DNA of 25,047 nt from DASUFH01 sp036274645 (GTDB lineage Bacteria > Acidobacteriota > Terriglobia > 20CM-2-55-15). The stretch covers positions 1 through 25,047 of the forward strand of contig DASUFH010000342.1 of the NCBI GenBank assembly GCA_036274645.1. Direction: 5' to 3'. Numbering within the stretch: the first letter of the stretch is position 1; the number at the start of each line of letters is the position of its first letter. Positions 1 to 6,935 of this stretch are shown in pieces. The notes under the pieces were generated by a model. It was not told the DNA's origin. It did no database searches and was given only the letters and a program-made list of their open reading frames with translations. Both the position numbers and the translations under genes were made by a program.

Positions 1-208
1 GCCCGCGGGGGCGCGCGCGGATAACCGCACAGCGTCCGTCCGTCGCGTTTGACGTCCGGGTGATGATTCTGAGGTGGAAACCGAGCCCCTTCGACTCACC
101 GATCCGGAACGCCGAGCCAGTCGAGATTTCGGGTTGTTTTAGAAAGTCGGCGAGAAGCGGAGCGGACAGGTCATCCGCGGCCTGCCTGACTGCGTCACGA
201 CGCTCCGA
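1..208 (-). other. Unassigned window edge beyond the Uma2 remnant
   Basis: No gene can be supported here. Read on the minus strand in the frame of the preceding Uma2 remnant, the stretch after its stop codon stays open to the window edge, with mostly G or C at third codon positions, but it contains no in-frame ATG, GTG or TTG near its beginning. I do not recognise the translation. It could be the decayed start of another gene or simple high-GC openness. Confidence 0.3.
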
Positions 209-421
209 TCAACCCAGAAGATCCTCCACTGCGATCGAAAAGTCCGGAAACGCCTCCGGGGATACGCTCTCGCCGCGACGCCGGGTTTCGATTGATGTGT
301 ACGTCTGGCCCTGCGGGTTGCGGTGGACGTGCACGGCATCCTGGTTGAGGTCCGCGATCCACACTTCGCGAATACCGGTTTGCGCGTAAAGAGCGGCCGA
401 AAGCGTGCGATCGGAGTTTGC
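209..421 (-). pseudogene. Uma2-family (DUF820) endonuclease, C-terminal remnant
   Basis: The last roughly 70 residues match the C-terminal half of Uma2-family PD-(D/E)XK-like proteins: a segment LYAQTGIREVWIADL, then a V-H-V-H-R-N-P-Q-G strand, and the typical ending SPEAFPDFSIAVEDLLG before the stop. Intact Uma2 proteins are about 180-200 residues. The N-terminal half with the first acidic active-site residues is missing, because the homologous frame begins only about 35 bp past the prmC stop codon. Family-like sequence starts near base 421; further upstream the same frame runs antisense-like through prmC and is not meaningful. No internal stop interrupts the remnant, so the truncation appears fairly recent. 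Uma2 genes are strongly expanded in Acidobacteria and Cyanobacteria. A translated product could arise by read-through from the prmC operon, but I infer it is non-functional. Confidence 0.68.
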
Positions 422-455
422 ACGCGGCAAGCCAACAGCATCGTGTTTGTGACGG

Positions 456-1295
456 TCAGGCGCGCCGGACGACGGTGGTACGCGGGATTCCCTGCAGGTC
501 CGCCCGGAATTGCGGCGTTTCCCATCGCTGGTCAAAGAGCGCCTTCACACTTTCGCGCATCCCGGCCCCGATCTCGAACAGCAGCCAGCCTCCGGGGGAG
601 AGCAGGCGCGCGGCTTCCGGAATCAGCCTGCGGATGACGTCGAGGCCATCCTCCCCGGCAAACAGGGCCACCGATGGTTCGTGATCACGCACCTCGCGCT
701 GAAGCGTGGCAGCGTCGCCGCGGCTGATGTATGGAGGATTGCTCACGACCAGATCGAAGACGGCCGCGCCGCCGATCCCGGCGCCCAGATCCATCAACGC
801 CAGGGACACGTGAGCGCCCAGCCGGGCCGCATTGTCACGGGCTACGCTAAGGGCTGCGGCGGAAACGTCCGTCGCGAAAATGCGCGCCTGCGGCCGTTCG
901 AGCGCCAGGGTTACGCCGATTGCGCCCGAGCCGGCGCCAATGTCCAGAACGGCGGCGCGCGATTCCGGCGGCAGGATGTCCAGAGCGGTTTCGATGAGGA
1001 GTTCGGTTTCAGGGCGGGGAATCAGAACGGCGGGACTGACGATGAAGTGGCGTCCGAAGAACTCCTGATGCCCCACGATGTACTGCGTGGGAACGCCTGA
1101 CGCGCGTGTATCGAGCAAGGTTTCGAACGCTTCCCGCTGTGTGTGGGGGAGTTCGCGGTCATCATGCGCGTACAGATAGGCCCGGTCGACGCCGAGCGTG
1201 TGGGCGAGAAGCGTTTCCGCGTTCAGCCGGGGATTCGCGACGCCGCTCGTTTCAAGGCGGCGGGCGCCTTGAAGAAGAGCGTCACGGAGGGTCAT
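456..1295 (-). CDS. prmC: Peptide chain release factor N5-glutamine methyltransferase (PrmC/HemK)
   Basis: PrmC methylates the glutamine of the GGQ motif in release factors RF1 and RF2 using S-adenosylmethionine, which speeds peptide release. The 279-residue product has the family's usual length. It shows the N-terminal helical substrate-binding domain (about 1-80), the segment IPRPETE (92-98), SAM-binding motif I DIGAGSGAIG (118-127) and the catalytic NPPY tetrapeptide (186-189) that contacts the target glutamine. The ATG overlaps the prfA stop codon as ATGA (1292-1295), so translation is probably coupled to that of its own substrate RF1. The order prfA-prmC is conserved across bacteria. It is the last intact gene of the minus-strand operon; a Uma2 remnant follows. 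Confidence 0.96.
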   Translation of the reverse strand: MTLRDALLQGARRLETSGVANPRLNAETLLAHTLGVDRAYLYAHDDRELPHTQREAFETLLDTRASGVPTQYIVGHQEFFGRHFIVSPAVLIPRPETELLIETALDILPPESRAAVLDIGAGSGAIGVTLALERPQARIFATDVSAAALSVARDNAARLGAHVSLALMDLGAGIGGAAVFDLVVSNPPYISRGDAATLQREVRDHEPSVALFAGEDGLDVIRRLIPEAARLLSPGGWLLFEIGAGMRESVKALFDQRWETPQFRADLQGIPRTTVVRRA

Positions 1296-2395
1296 CCGAG
1301 TTCTTTTTTCAGCCTTTCGGTCTGGTAGTGCGCGGTTACCGTGTCGAGGACCTCTCCGATGTCGCCATTCATGATGGAGTCCAGGCGATGGAGGGTGAAC
1401 CCGATACGGTGATCGGTCAGGCGGTTCTGCGGAAAGTTGTACGTCCGGATCTTTTCACTGCGGTCGCCGGATCCCACCATGGATCGGCGTTCATCGGCCA
1501 TCGCTTTCTGCTGTTTCTCCATCTCCATGTCGTACAGACGCGAACGCAGTACGCGCAGGGCCTTCGCCTTGTTTTTGATCTGGGATTTTTCGTCCTGGCA
1601 GGAAACCACCGTACCCGTGGGGATGTGGGTGATTCGTACTGCGGAGTACGTGGTGTTGACGGACTGGCCTCCGGGACCCGAGGAGCAGAATGTGTCCACG
1701 CGAATATCCTTTTCGCTGATTTCTACTTCAACGTCCTCGACCTCGGGGAGCACCGCGACCGTGACGGCTGAGGTATGAATACGTCCACTGGCTTCCGTTG
1801 CCGGCACGCGCTGCACGCGGTGCCCGCCGCTTTCGTACTTCATGCGGCTGTACACGCCTTTCCCTTCCACCAGCGCGATGATTTCCTTCATGCCGCCCAC
1901 GCCCGTCGGGCTCGATGAAAGGACCTCCACCCGCCAGCGCTGCGATTCCGCATAGCGGGAATACATCCGGAAAAGTTCGGCCGCGAAGAGCGAGGCCTCG
2001 TCGCCACCCGTTCCGGCGCGGATTTCCAGGATGACGTTGCGCTCGTCGTTGGGGTCTTTCGGCAGCAGCATGATCTTGAGGGCTTCGATCTCGCGGCTGC
2101 GTTTCTCGGTCAGACCGGCGAGTTCCTCCTCGACCATGGCTTTCATTTCCGGATCCGTCTGCGCGTCGCGCAGCATCGTTTCGGTTTCGATCAGACGGCG
2201 TTCCAGTTCCTTGAATTCGCGATAGCGGGAAACAATTTCGCCCAGATCGCTGTGCATCTTGGCCGTCTTCTGGTAGCGCTTGCTGTCGGCGACGACGGCG
2301 GGATCGGCCAGAGTCTGGTTGAGTTCCTCGTAGCGGGCTTCGACGGAGTCCAGCCGGTCGATGATGAGATCTTTGGCGCCGGTTCCGGTGGTCAT
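1292..2395 (-). CDS. prfA: Peptide chain release factor 1 (RF1)
   Basis: RF1 recognises UAA and UAG stop codons in the ribosomal A site and triggers hydrolysis of peptidyl-tRNA. The 367-residue product carries the codon-recognition tripeptide PAT (198-200, within VQRVPATEASGRIHTS), which distinguishes RF1 from RF2 (SPF), and the catalytic GGQ (242-244, within SSGPGGQSVNTTYS). The open frame extends 94 codons further upstream, but that part lies antisense-frame within the preceding gene and has no release-factor similarity. The start MTTGTGAKDL at 2395 overlaps the stop codon of the DUF1385 gene as ATGA and gives the family length. Its downstream neighbour prmC methylates the GGQ glutamine. 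Confidence 0.97.
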   Translation of the reverse strand: MTTGTGAKDLIIDRLDSVEARYEELNQTLADPAVVADSKRYQKTAKMHSDLGEIVSRYREFKELERRLIETETMLRDAQTDPEMKAMVEEELAGLTEKRSREIEALKIMLLPKDPNDERNVILEIRAGTGGDEASLFAAELFRMYSRYAESQRWRVEVLSSSPTGVGGMKEIIALVEGKGVYSRMKYESGGHRVQRVPATEASGRIHTSAVTVAVLPEVEDVEVEISEKDIRVDTFCSSGPGGQSVNTTYSAVRITHIPTGTVVSCQDEKSQIKNKAKALRVLRSRLYDMEMEKQQKAMADERRSMVGSGDRSEKIRTYNFPQNRLTDHRIGFTLHRLDSIMNGDIGEVLDTVTAHYQTERLKKELG

Positions 2396-3360
2396 ACAGT
2401 CAGGGCTTCTTCGAGCGCGCGAATGGCGGTCTCCAGTTGCGGCTCGTCGGGCTCCTTCGTTGTGATCTTCTGGAGCATCAGCCCCGGGAACGTTACCAGA
2501 CGCAACAGCCCGGCGGGGCGTTTGGCGGAGAAGCGGATCACCTCGTACGACAGCCCGGCGACCAGCGGCAACAGGGCAATGCGCGAAAGCAGTTTGGCGT
2601 AGAGAGCGTCGAAATGAGCGACCGAGAAAACGGCAATGCTGACGATCATGACCACGAGCAGGAAGCTGGTTCCGCAACGCGGATGGAGCGTCGAGAACTT
2701 GCGCGCGTTCGCGGTGTTCAGGGATTCGCGGGCTTCAAATGTGTAGACGGTCTTGTGTTCCGCGCCGTGGTACTGGAAGACGCGCCGCATGTCCTTCATC
2801 CGGGCGACGACGGCCAGAAACGTCACGAAGGCGGTGATGCGGAACACGCCGTCAATGCCGTTGAAGAGCAACGCGCTCTCGAAGCCCAGCCGGGTTTGCG
2901 CAAATCGGGTGGCGAAGAGCGGAAGGGCGACAAACAGCGCGATATTGACGGCCAGAGCCAGAACGAGATTGCCGGCAATGAGCCAGGACGAGACCTTTTC
3001 CGGGGACGTTTTGGCCAGCACGCCGGATTGTTCGGGTTCCGCGTCGGCCAGGGCCGCGTCGACGGAAAATCGGAGGGCCCGGATGCCCAGAACCAGGGCC
3101 TGGCCGAGGATTCCCACGCCACGGAACACGGGCAGCTTGAACAACCGCCACTTCTGCGCCGTCGTCGGCAGGTTTTCCTTGACCGTCTGGAATGTTCCGT
3201 CCTGCCGCCGGACCGTCACTGCGTACCCCTGGGGCGAGCGCATCATGACACCCTCGATGACCGCCTGGCCGCCGACCAGAATGTCGTCAGCCGCCCCATT
3301 GGACGATTCGAGAGCCCACGAAGTGGAGACCCAGGCCAGATATTTGAAATAGCCACGCAT
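2392..3360 (-). CDS. DUF1385 family membrane protein (YqhQ-like)
   Basis: The 322-residue product shows the hallmark N-terminal motif GGQAVIEGVMMRSP (about 31-44) and the later histidine- and cysteine-bearing motifs YHGAEHKTVYTFEA and HPRCGTSF of DUF1385. Several hydrophobic segments in the middle and C-terminal half indicate a polytopic membrane protein; the conserved His/Cys motifs suggest a metal site, but no reaction is established. In Firmicutes and Acidobacteria this family often sits between rpmE and prfA, as here. The stop codon overlaps the prfA start (ATGA), indicating translational coupling. The start MRGYFKYLAW is 29 bp downstream of the rpmE stop codon. Its operon position suggests a link to translation or growth control, but this is inference. 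Confidence 0.92.
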   Translation of the reverse strand: MRGYFKYLAWVSTSWALESSNGAADDILVGGQAVIEGVMMRSPQGYAVTVRRQDGTFQTVKENLPTTAQKWRLFKLPVFRGVGILGQALVLGIRALRFSVDAALADAEPEQSGVLAKTSPEKVSSWLIAGNLVLALAVNIALFVALPLFATRFAQTRLGFESALLFNGIDGVFRITAFVTFLAVVARMKDMRRVFQYHGAEHKTVYTFEARESLNTANARKFSTLHPRCGTSFLLVVMIVSIAVFSVAHFDALYAKLLSRIALLPLVAGLSYEVIRFSAKRPAGLLRLVTFPGLMLQKITTKEPDEPQLETAIRALEEALTV

Positions 3361-3389
3361 TGAAACGGTCCTCGCTGCCGGTTCTCCGG

Positions 3390-3590
3390 TCAGTTCTTTC
3401 CGTATTTCCGGTTAAATCGCTCCACGCGGCCGGCCGTGTCGACCAGTCGCTGTTTCCCAGTATAAAAGGGGTGACATTTGGAACAGATTTCCAGATGGAT
3501 TTCCGGTTTCGTCGACCGGGTCTGGAACGTTTCGCCGCAGGCGCACTTCACAACCGTGTCAATATAGTTCGGGTGGATATCAGCCTTCAT
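3390..3590 (-). CDS. rpmE: 50S ribosomal protein L31 (zinc-binding type)
   Basis: This 66-residue protein matches bacterial L31: N-terminus MKADIHPNY, a C-x-C pair (CACG, 17-19) and a C-x2-C pair (CSKC, 36-39) forming the zinc site of the C+ type, and the conserved ending VDTAGRVERFNRKYGK. It binds at the base of the central protuberance and bridges the subunits. The ATG at 3590 follows a strong Shine-Dalgarno AGGAGG (3596-3601) by five bases. An ATG four bases upstream opens only a four-codon frame and is not the start. It is the first gene of the operon rpmE-DUF1385-prfA-prmC. Zinc-type L31 usually means zinc-replete expression, but no Zur box was recognised. Confidence 0.97.
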   Translation of the reverse strand: MKADIHPNYIDTVVKCACGETFQTRSTKPEIHLEICSKCHPFYTGKQRLVDTAGRVERFNRKYGKN

Positions 3591-3614
3591 TCATGCCTCC
3601 TCTGCCATCCCAAC

Positions 3615-3642
3615 ATTATAAGGGCATTCCCCCGACTGGCAA
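3615..3642 (-). promoter_or_regulatory. Sigma-70-type promoter of the rpmE operon
   Basis: Read on the minus strand there is a -35 TTGCCA (3637-3642), a 16-bp spacer and a perfect -10 TATAAT (3615-3620). The predicted transcript would start near 3608, giving a short leader with the AGGAGG ribosome-binding site just before the rpmE ATG. Confidence 0.75.
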
Positions 3643-3655
3643 GGCGAAGAAACGT

Positions 3656-3684
3656 TTGACGGGTGCGGAAGCCTCGAATATATT
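3656..3684 (+). promoter_or_regulatory. Sigma-70-type promoter of rpsA
   Basis: A -35 TTGACG (3656-3661) and a -10 TATATT (3679-3684) are separated by 17 bp and point towards rpsA. The promoter is divergent from that of rpmE, with their -35 boxes about 13 bp apart. A second, weaker candidate closer to the gene is TTGCAA, 17 bp, TACCGT around 3808-3836. Confidence 0.65.
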
Positions 3685-3690
3685 TACGCC

Positions 3691-3871
3691 CAATACTCCG
3701 GACGAGTTGTTTTCAACAATGGCGACTGCGCTTTTGATGCGCGCATATGCGTTGGCGAAAAAAGCTGCAGGTTGTTGTTTTGAGGCGTTGGAACGGCCCG
3801 CCGGTGGTTGCAATGATTACTAAAATCCGATACCGTACCATGTCTTGAACGACCGAGGAGGAAACACAACA
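3691..3871 (+). promoter_or_regulatory. Long 5' leader of rpsA
   Basis: If transcription starts after the TATATT box, rpsA has an untranslated leader of about 180 bases. No convincing gene lies in it on either strand. It holds a G/C-T mixed segment with short self-complementary stretches (for example around GCGCATATGCG) and ends in a strong GAGGAGG ribosome-binding site (3855-3861). In E. coli the rpsA leader is the site of S1 autoregulation; a similar role here is inference. Confidence 0.4.
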
Positions 3872-5626
3872 ATGGTTAACGAACCCGAGAAATTGACCGG
3901 AGCGGCTCGCGCTCGAGCGGATGAGCCGGAGGCCGGTCGATTTGCCGCCCAGAGGAGCGGAGAGGAGGAAGAGAATTACGAAGAGCTATTGACTCAATAT
4001 GGGGCTCGCCGTTTTGCGGAAGGCGAGGTCATGAAGGGCACGGTGCTGAAGATCACCGGCACAGATGTGATTGTCGATATCGGATACAAGTCCGAAGGGG
4101 TCATTCCCGTTACGCAGTTCCTGGACCCGTCCGGAGGCGTTACGGTTGCGATCGGCGATGTGATCGATGTTCTGCTCGAGGACACCGAAGATCATGATGG
4201 CCACATCGTGCTTTCCAAGGAGAAAGCCGAGAAGGTCAAGATCTGGGAAGATGTCGAACGCGCCTACAACGAAAATCTCGTGATCCGCGGCCGCGTCATT
4301 GAGCGCATCAAGGGCGGACTGGCGGTCGATATCGGCGTGCGCGCCTTTTTGCCCGGTTCGCAGATCGACACGCGCCCGGTCAAGAACCTCGACGCGCTGC
4401 GCGGCAAGGAGATCGAGTGCCGCGTGATCAAGTTGAACCGGAAGCGCGGAAACATCGTGCTGTCCCGCAAACTCGTGCTGGAAAGCGAACAGGCCCGCCG
4501 CAAGGCGTTCACGCTGGAAGTGCTGCACGAGGACGCTGAAGTCCGCGGCACCGTGAAGAACATCACCGACTATGGTGTGTTTATCGATCTGGGCGGCATT
4601 GACGGCCTGCTACACGTGACCGATCTTTCCTGGGGGCGCGTCGCGCATCCGGCCGAGCTGTTTACGGTTGGGCAGGAAATCAACGTGAAGGTGCTCAAAT
4701 ACGACCGTGAAAAAGAACGCGTGTCGCTGGGTTACAAGCAGCTTCAACCCGATCCGTGGACGCTGGTTCCCGAGCAGTATCCCATCGGTATTCGCGTTTC
4801 CGGCAAGGTGGTGAACCTGACCGACTACGGCGCATTCATCGAACTGCAGGCCGGTGTCGAAGGTCTCGTCCATGTTTCGGAGATGTCGTGGAGCAAGCGG
4901 GTCAAACATCCGTCCAAGGTGCTTCAGCTGGGACAGGAAGTTGAAGCCGTTGTGCTCGACGTGGATCTGGAAAACCGCCGGATTTCGCTGGGCCTGAAAC
5001 AGACCGAAGCGGACCCCTGGACGACGCTGGCGGAGCGTTATACCGTGGGCGCGATCATTAACGGCCGCGTTCGGAATCTGACCGACTTCGGCGCCTTTAT
5101 CGAGGTCGAAGACGGCGTGGACGGCCTCGTGCATGTGTCCGACATCTCGCCGCGGCGGATCAAACATCCGTCGGAAGTGCTCAAGAAAGGCGATCGCGTC
5201 GAGGCGCAGATTCTCAACATCGATACGGAAAACCATCGTTTGTCGCTCGGTATCAAACAACTGCAGCCGGACATCTGGGAACAGTTTTTTTCCACGCGCC
5301 AGGCCGGTGACGTCGTGCAGGGCCGCATCGTCAGGCACGCGCAGTTTGGAGTGTTCGTCGAGATCGAGGAGGGAATCGAGGGACTCTGTCACCTTTCGGA
5401 GTTCGAAGATGACGAAAACAAGACCAAACTGGAAGAGCGTTTTCCGATTGGGGCAGCCCTGGATTTCAAGATTATCAAGCTGAGTCCGAGCGACCGGAAG
5501 ATCGGTCTGAGTCAACGCGCTTTGGCCGAAGACGCGGAGCGGAGAGAATACGACAGCTACCGCGATTCAGCCGATGGCGCGGCGACACTGGCGGATCTGT
5601 TTCAAACCAAGGAAAGCAAGCGGTAG
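3872..5626 (+). CDS. rpsA: 30S ribosomal protein S1, six S1 domains
   Basis: S1 binds mRNA on the small subunit and unfolds it for initiation. The 584-residue product has an acidic N-terminal tail of about 45 residues followed by six S1/OB-fold repeats at roughly 50-118, 136-201, 222-290, 307-377, 394-464 and 481-551. Repeats 3 to 5 show the classic strings such as DYGVFIDL-GGIDGLLHV, DYGAFIEL-AGVEGLVHVSEMSW and DFGAFIEVEDGVDGLVHVSD. Repeats 1, 2 and 6 are more divergent, as in other S1 proteins. The upstream TTG at 3845 is open in frame but precedes the ribosome-binding site GAGGAGG (3855-3861), so the ATG at 3872 is the start. An HU gene follows 50 bp downstream, as often seen for rpsA-ihfB pairs. 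Confidence 0.96.
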   Translation: MVNEPEKLTGAARARADEPEAGRFAAQRSGEEEENYEELLTQYGARRFAEGEVMKGTVLKITGTDVIVDIGYKSEGVIPVTQFLDPSGGVTVAIGDVIDVLLEDTEDHDGHIVLSKEKAEKVKIWEDVERAYNENLVIRGRVIERIKGGLAVDIGVRAFLPGSQIDTRPVKNLDALRGKEIECRVIKLNRKRGNIVLSRKLVLESEQARRKAFTLEVLHEDAEVRGTVKNITDYGVFIDLGGIDGLLHVTDLSWGRVAHPAELFTVGQEINVKVLKYDREKERVSLGYKQLQPDPWTLVPEQYPIGIRVSGKVVNLTDYGAFIELQAGVEGLVHVSEMSWSKRVKHPSKVLQLGQEVEAVVLDVDLENRRISLGLKQTEADPWTTLAERYTVGAIINGRVRNLTDFGAFIEVEDGVDGLVHVSDISPRRIKHPSEVLKKGDRVEAQILNIDTENHRLSLGIKQLQPDIWEQFFSTRQAGDVVQGRIVRHAQFGVFVEIEEGIEGLCHLSEFEDDENKTKLEERFPIGAALDFKIIKLSPSDRKIGLSQRALAEDAERREYDSYRDSADGAATLADLFQTKESKR

Positions 5627-5676
5627 AGCCGATGGATTTCCGGCGCCTTATAGGGGGCCAACCGAGGAGCAACTAG

Positions 5677-6003
5677 ATGACAAAAGCGGATCTTGTAGAA
5701 GAAGTATCCCGGGTAACCGAGCTGACGCGGAAGGATTCCGAAGTCATTGTCGACACACTGTTCGAGAGCGTGATCAAGGCCCTGCGGGCGGGTGACAAAC
5801 TGGAAGTGCGTGGCTTCGGCAGCTTCCGCGTCCGCCAGCGCAACGCCCGGATCGGACGCAATCCGAAGACCGGCGACAAGGTGGAAGTGCCCGCCAAGCG
5901 TGTCCCCTACTTCAAGCCCAGCAAGGAAATGAAGGACCTGATCAACAGCGATTCAGGAACTGTACCGGCCGCCGCTCCCTCCGACGTCCCTGCCGTCGGC
6001 TGA
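5677..6003 (+). CDS. HU/IHF-family nucleoid DNA-binding protein
   Basis: HU-family dimers bend DNA and compact the nucleoid. The 108-residue product starts MTKADLVEEV, has the helical dimerisation half (1-45), the GFGSF turn (46-50) and the DNA-binding arm with GRNPKTGDKVEVPAKRVPYFKP split over 60-81. After residue 90, where HU normally ends, there is an extra tail of 18 residues rich in Ala, Pro and Ser. This tail is not basic like the known lysine/alanine-rich extensions. A GAGGAG element sits a few bases upstream of the ATG. The gene lies between rpsA and the HIT gene with a 3-bp gap to the latter, so it is likely co-transcribed. HU and IHF subunits cannot be separated from sequence alone. 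Confidence 0.94.
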   Translation: MTKADLVEEVSRVTELTRKDSEVIVDTLFESVIKALRAGDKLEVRGFGSFRVRQRNARIGRNPKTGDKVEVPAKRVPYFKPSKEMKDLINSDSGTVPAAAPSDVPAVG

Positions 6004-6006
6004 AGC

Positions 6007-6486
6007 ATGGATTATCTCTGGAGTCCCTGGCGGTTCCGGTATCTGGAATCGGCAGGGAAGACTCTGCCCTCCTGCGTATTCTGCATCGGGGAGGACACCC
6101 GTTCCGATCGCGAGCGGCTGATCGTGCATCGCGCGACGCACAGCTTCGTCATTCTCAACCTGTATCCGTATACGTCGGGCCATTTCATGGTGGCCCCGTA
6201 TGCGCACATCGACCGTCTTTCCCTTGCGTCCGCCGAGGTCCTTGCTGAAATCATGACGCTGGCGCAACGCGGCGTGGCGGCCCTCCAGTCGCTCTACCGG
6301 CCGGATGGGTTCAACATCGGCATGAATCTGGGCGTGGCGGCCGGGGCGGGCATCAAGGAGCACATCCATCTGCACGTCGTGCCGCGCTGGACCGGCGACG
6401 CCAACTTCATGACCGTCACGGGGGAAACACGCGTCCTTCCCGAAGAACTGGGCGTGACCTATCAACGCCTGCAGGAAGCGTTTTAG
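6007..6486 (+). CDS. HIT-family nucleotide hydrolase/phosphorylase (Ap4A phosphorylase-like)
   Basis: HIT proteins cleave nucleotidyl phosphoesters through a histidine intermediate. This 159-residue protein has the triad HIHLHVVPRW (119-128), with H121 the expected nucleophile, and an N-terminal C-x2-C pair (C23, C26) typical of the zinc-binding Ap4A phosphorylase/FHIT-like branch. The ending -GDANFM after the triad is characteristic of the same branch found in mycobacteria and Acidobacteria. The substrate (Ap4A, ADP or another dinucleoside) is not decided by sequence. It starts 3 bp after the HU gene. Its last 13 codons are repeated, in frame, immediately after the stop codon (see the repeat at 6443-6550). 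Confidence 0.92.
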   Translation: MDYLWSPWRFRYLESAGKTLPSCVFCIGEDTRSDRERLIVHRATHSFVILNLYPYTSGHFMVAPYAHIDRLSLASAEVLAEIMTLAQRGVAALQSLYRPDGFNIGMNLGVAAGAGIKEHIHLHVVPRWTGDANFMTVTGETRVLPEELGVTYQRLQEAF

Positions 6487-6550
6487 TCCTGCCCGGAAGA
6501 GTTGGGCGTGACCTATCAACGCCTGCAGGAAGCGTTTTAGTCCTGCCCGG
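6443..6550 (+). repeat. 54-bp tandem duplication of the HIT gene 3' end
   Basis: Bases 6443-6496 are repeated at 6497-6550 with two differences (6447/6501 and 6448/6502). The unit contains the last codons and the TAG stop of the HIT gene plus 10 bases of spacer. Because 54 is a multiple of three, the second copy continues in the same frame after the stop and ends in the same TAG. Both base differences are synonymous (GAA/GAG and CTG/TTG). Confidence 0.95.
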
Positions 6551-6566
6551 CGCCGCCCTTTTCGCA

Positions 6567-6596
6567 TTGAAGAAGTCGAATCTTCCCGGGGATAAT
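6567..6596 (+). promoter_or_regulatory. Candidate promoter of the 6608-10652 gene group
   Basis: A -35 TTGAAG (6567-6572) and a -10 GATAAT (6591-6596) are separated by 18 bp. The start codon at 6608 is only 11 bases past the -10 box, so the transcript would be nearly leaderless. No Shine-Dalgarno sequence precedes the ATG, which agrees with this. Confidence 0.5.
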
Positions 6597-6607
6597 ATCG
6601 GGGCGCT

Positions 6608-6856
6608 ATGCCCCGATGCCTTCACATATACGAATCCGGTGTCCAATGCGTCGATGAGTCCGTTCCTGACGGTGATTTCTGCGGCGACCATGATGTTCGC
6701 AGCGGCGGCTTCGATCACCTCGAGGAGGACGCGTGGCGGCGTGTGTTCCGGCGCTTTGTGGCGTTTCTCCTGCTGGTTCTTTTTCTGATTCCTCTCCTGT
6801 ATTCGCTCAAGAGTCTCTATTGGGGGCCTCCGCAGTCGCCGGTGGAGGCTCGGTGA
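6608..6856 (+). CDS. Small zinc-finger membrane protein
   Basis: This 82-residue protein begins MPRCLHIYESGVQC and continues to FCGDHD, giving a C-x9-C-x10-C-x2-H arrangement (C4, C14, C25, H28) like the short zinc-binding motif C...C...FCxxH found at the N-terminus of many small bacterial proteins. An acidic stretch follows, then one strongly hydrophobic segment (about 49-67, FVAFLLLVLFLIPLLYSL), so the zinc motif probably faces the cytoplasm or is exposed at the membrane. The function is unknown. Its TGA stop overlaps a GTG that opens a relay mini-ORF, and the original overlap was presumably with the DUF4159 gene. It is the first gene of its group. Confidence 0.75.
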   Translation: MPRCLHIYESGVQCVDESVPDGDFCGDHDVRSGGFDHLEEDAWRRVFRRFVAFLLLVLFLIPLLYSLKSLYWGPPQSPVEAR

Positions 6857-6935
6857 GACTTGCCTTCTGGTCAACTTACCGGAACAATCATTATTCCGGC
6901 CGGCAGTCGCCGGTGGAGGCTCGGTGAGACTTGCC
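6832..6935 (+). repeat. 33-bp direct repeat duplicating a stop/start gene junction
   Basis: Bases 6832-6864 and 6903-6935 are identical (33 bp, offset 71). Each copy contains the C-terminal codons SPVEAR, the TGA stop and the overlapping GTG start followed by codons R-L-A. The 38 bp between the copies include a 21-bp near-palindrome (6879-6899, arms CCGGAA and TTCCGG, one mismatch inside). The arrangement resembles an insertion flanked by a long duplicated target, or an imperfect tandem duplication. Confidence 0.93.
6853..6927 (+). CDS. 24-codon relay mini-ORF between zinc-finger gene and DUF4159 gene
   Basis: A GTG overlapping the upstream stop codon (GTGA) opens a frame whose first residues MRLA equal the DUF4159 N-terminus and whose last residues QSPVEAR equal the C-terminus of the upstream protein. 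Its stop overlaps the DUF4159 start in the same GTGA manner. It is a by-product of the junction duplication. Whether the peptide is made or useful is unknown, but the frame could pass ribosomes from one gene to the next. Confidence 0.4.
   Translation: MRLAFWSTYRNNHYSGRQSPVEAR

Noticed and set aside
2437..3363. 308-residue plus-strand frame opposite the DUF1385 gene
   Set aside because: The minus-strand product has DUF1385 hallmarks and operon context. The plus-strand translation is Gln/Gly/Arg-rich and unstructured.
3593..3823. Short frames on both strands between rpmE and rpsA
   Set aside because: They overlap the two divergent promoters and the rpsA leader and show no homology or ribosome-binding site.
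6879..6899. 21-bp near-palindrome as a mobile element end or terminator
   Set aside because: It lies inside the junction-duplication filler with no T-tract and no second copy in the window, so no separate element can be claimed.
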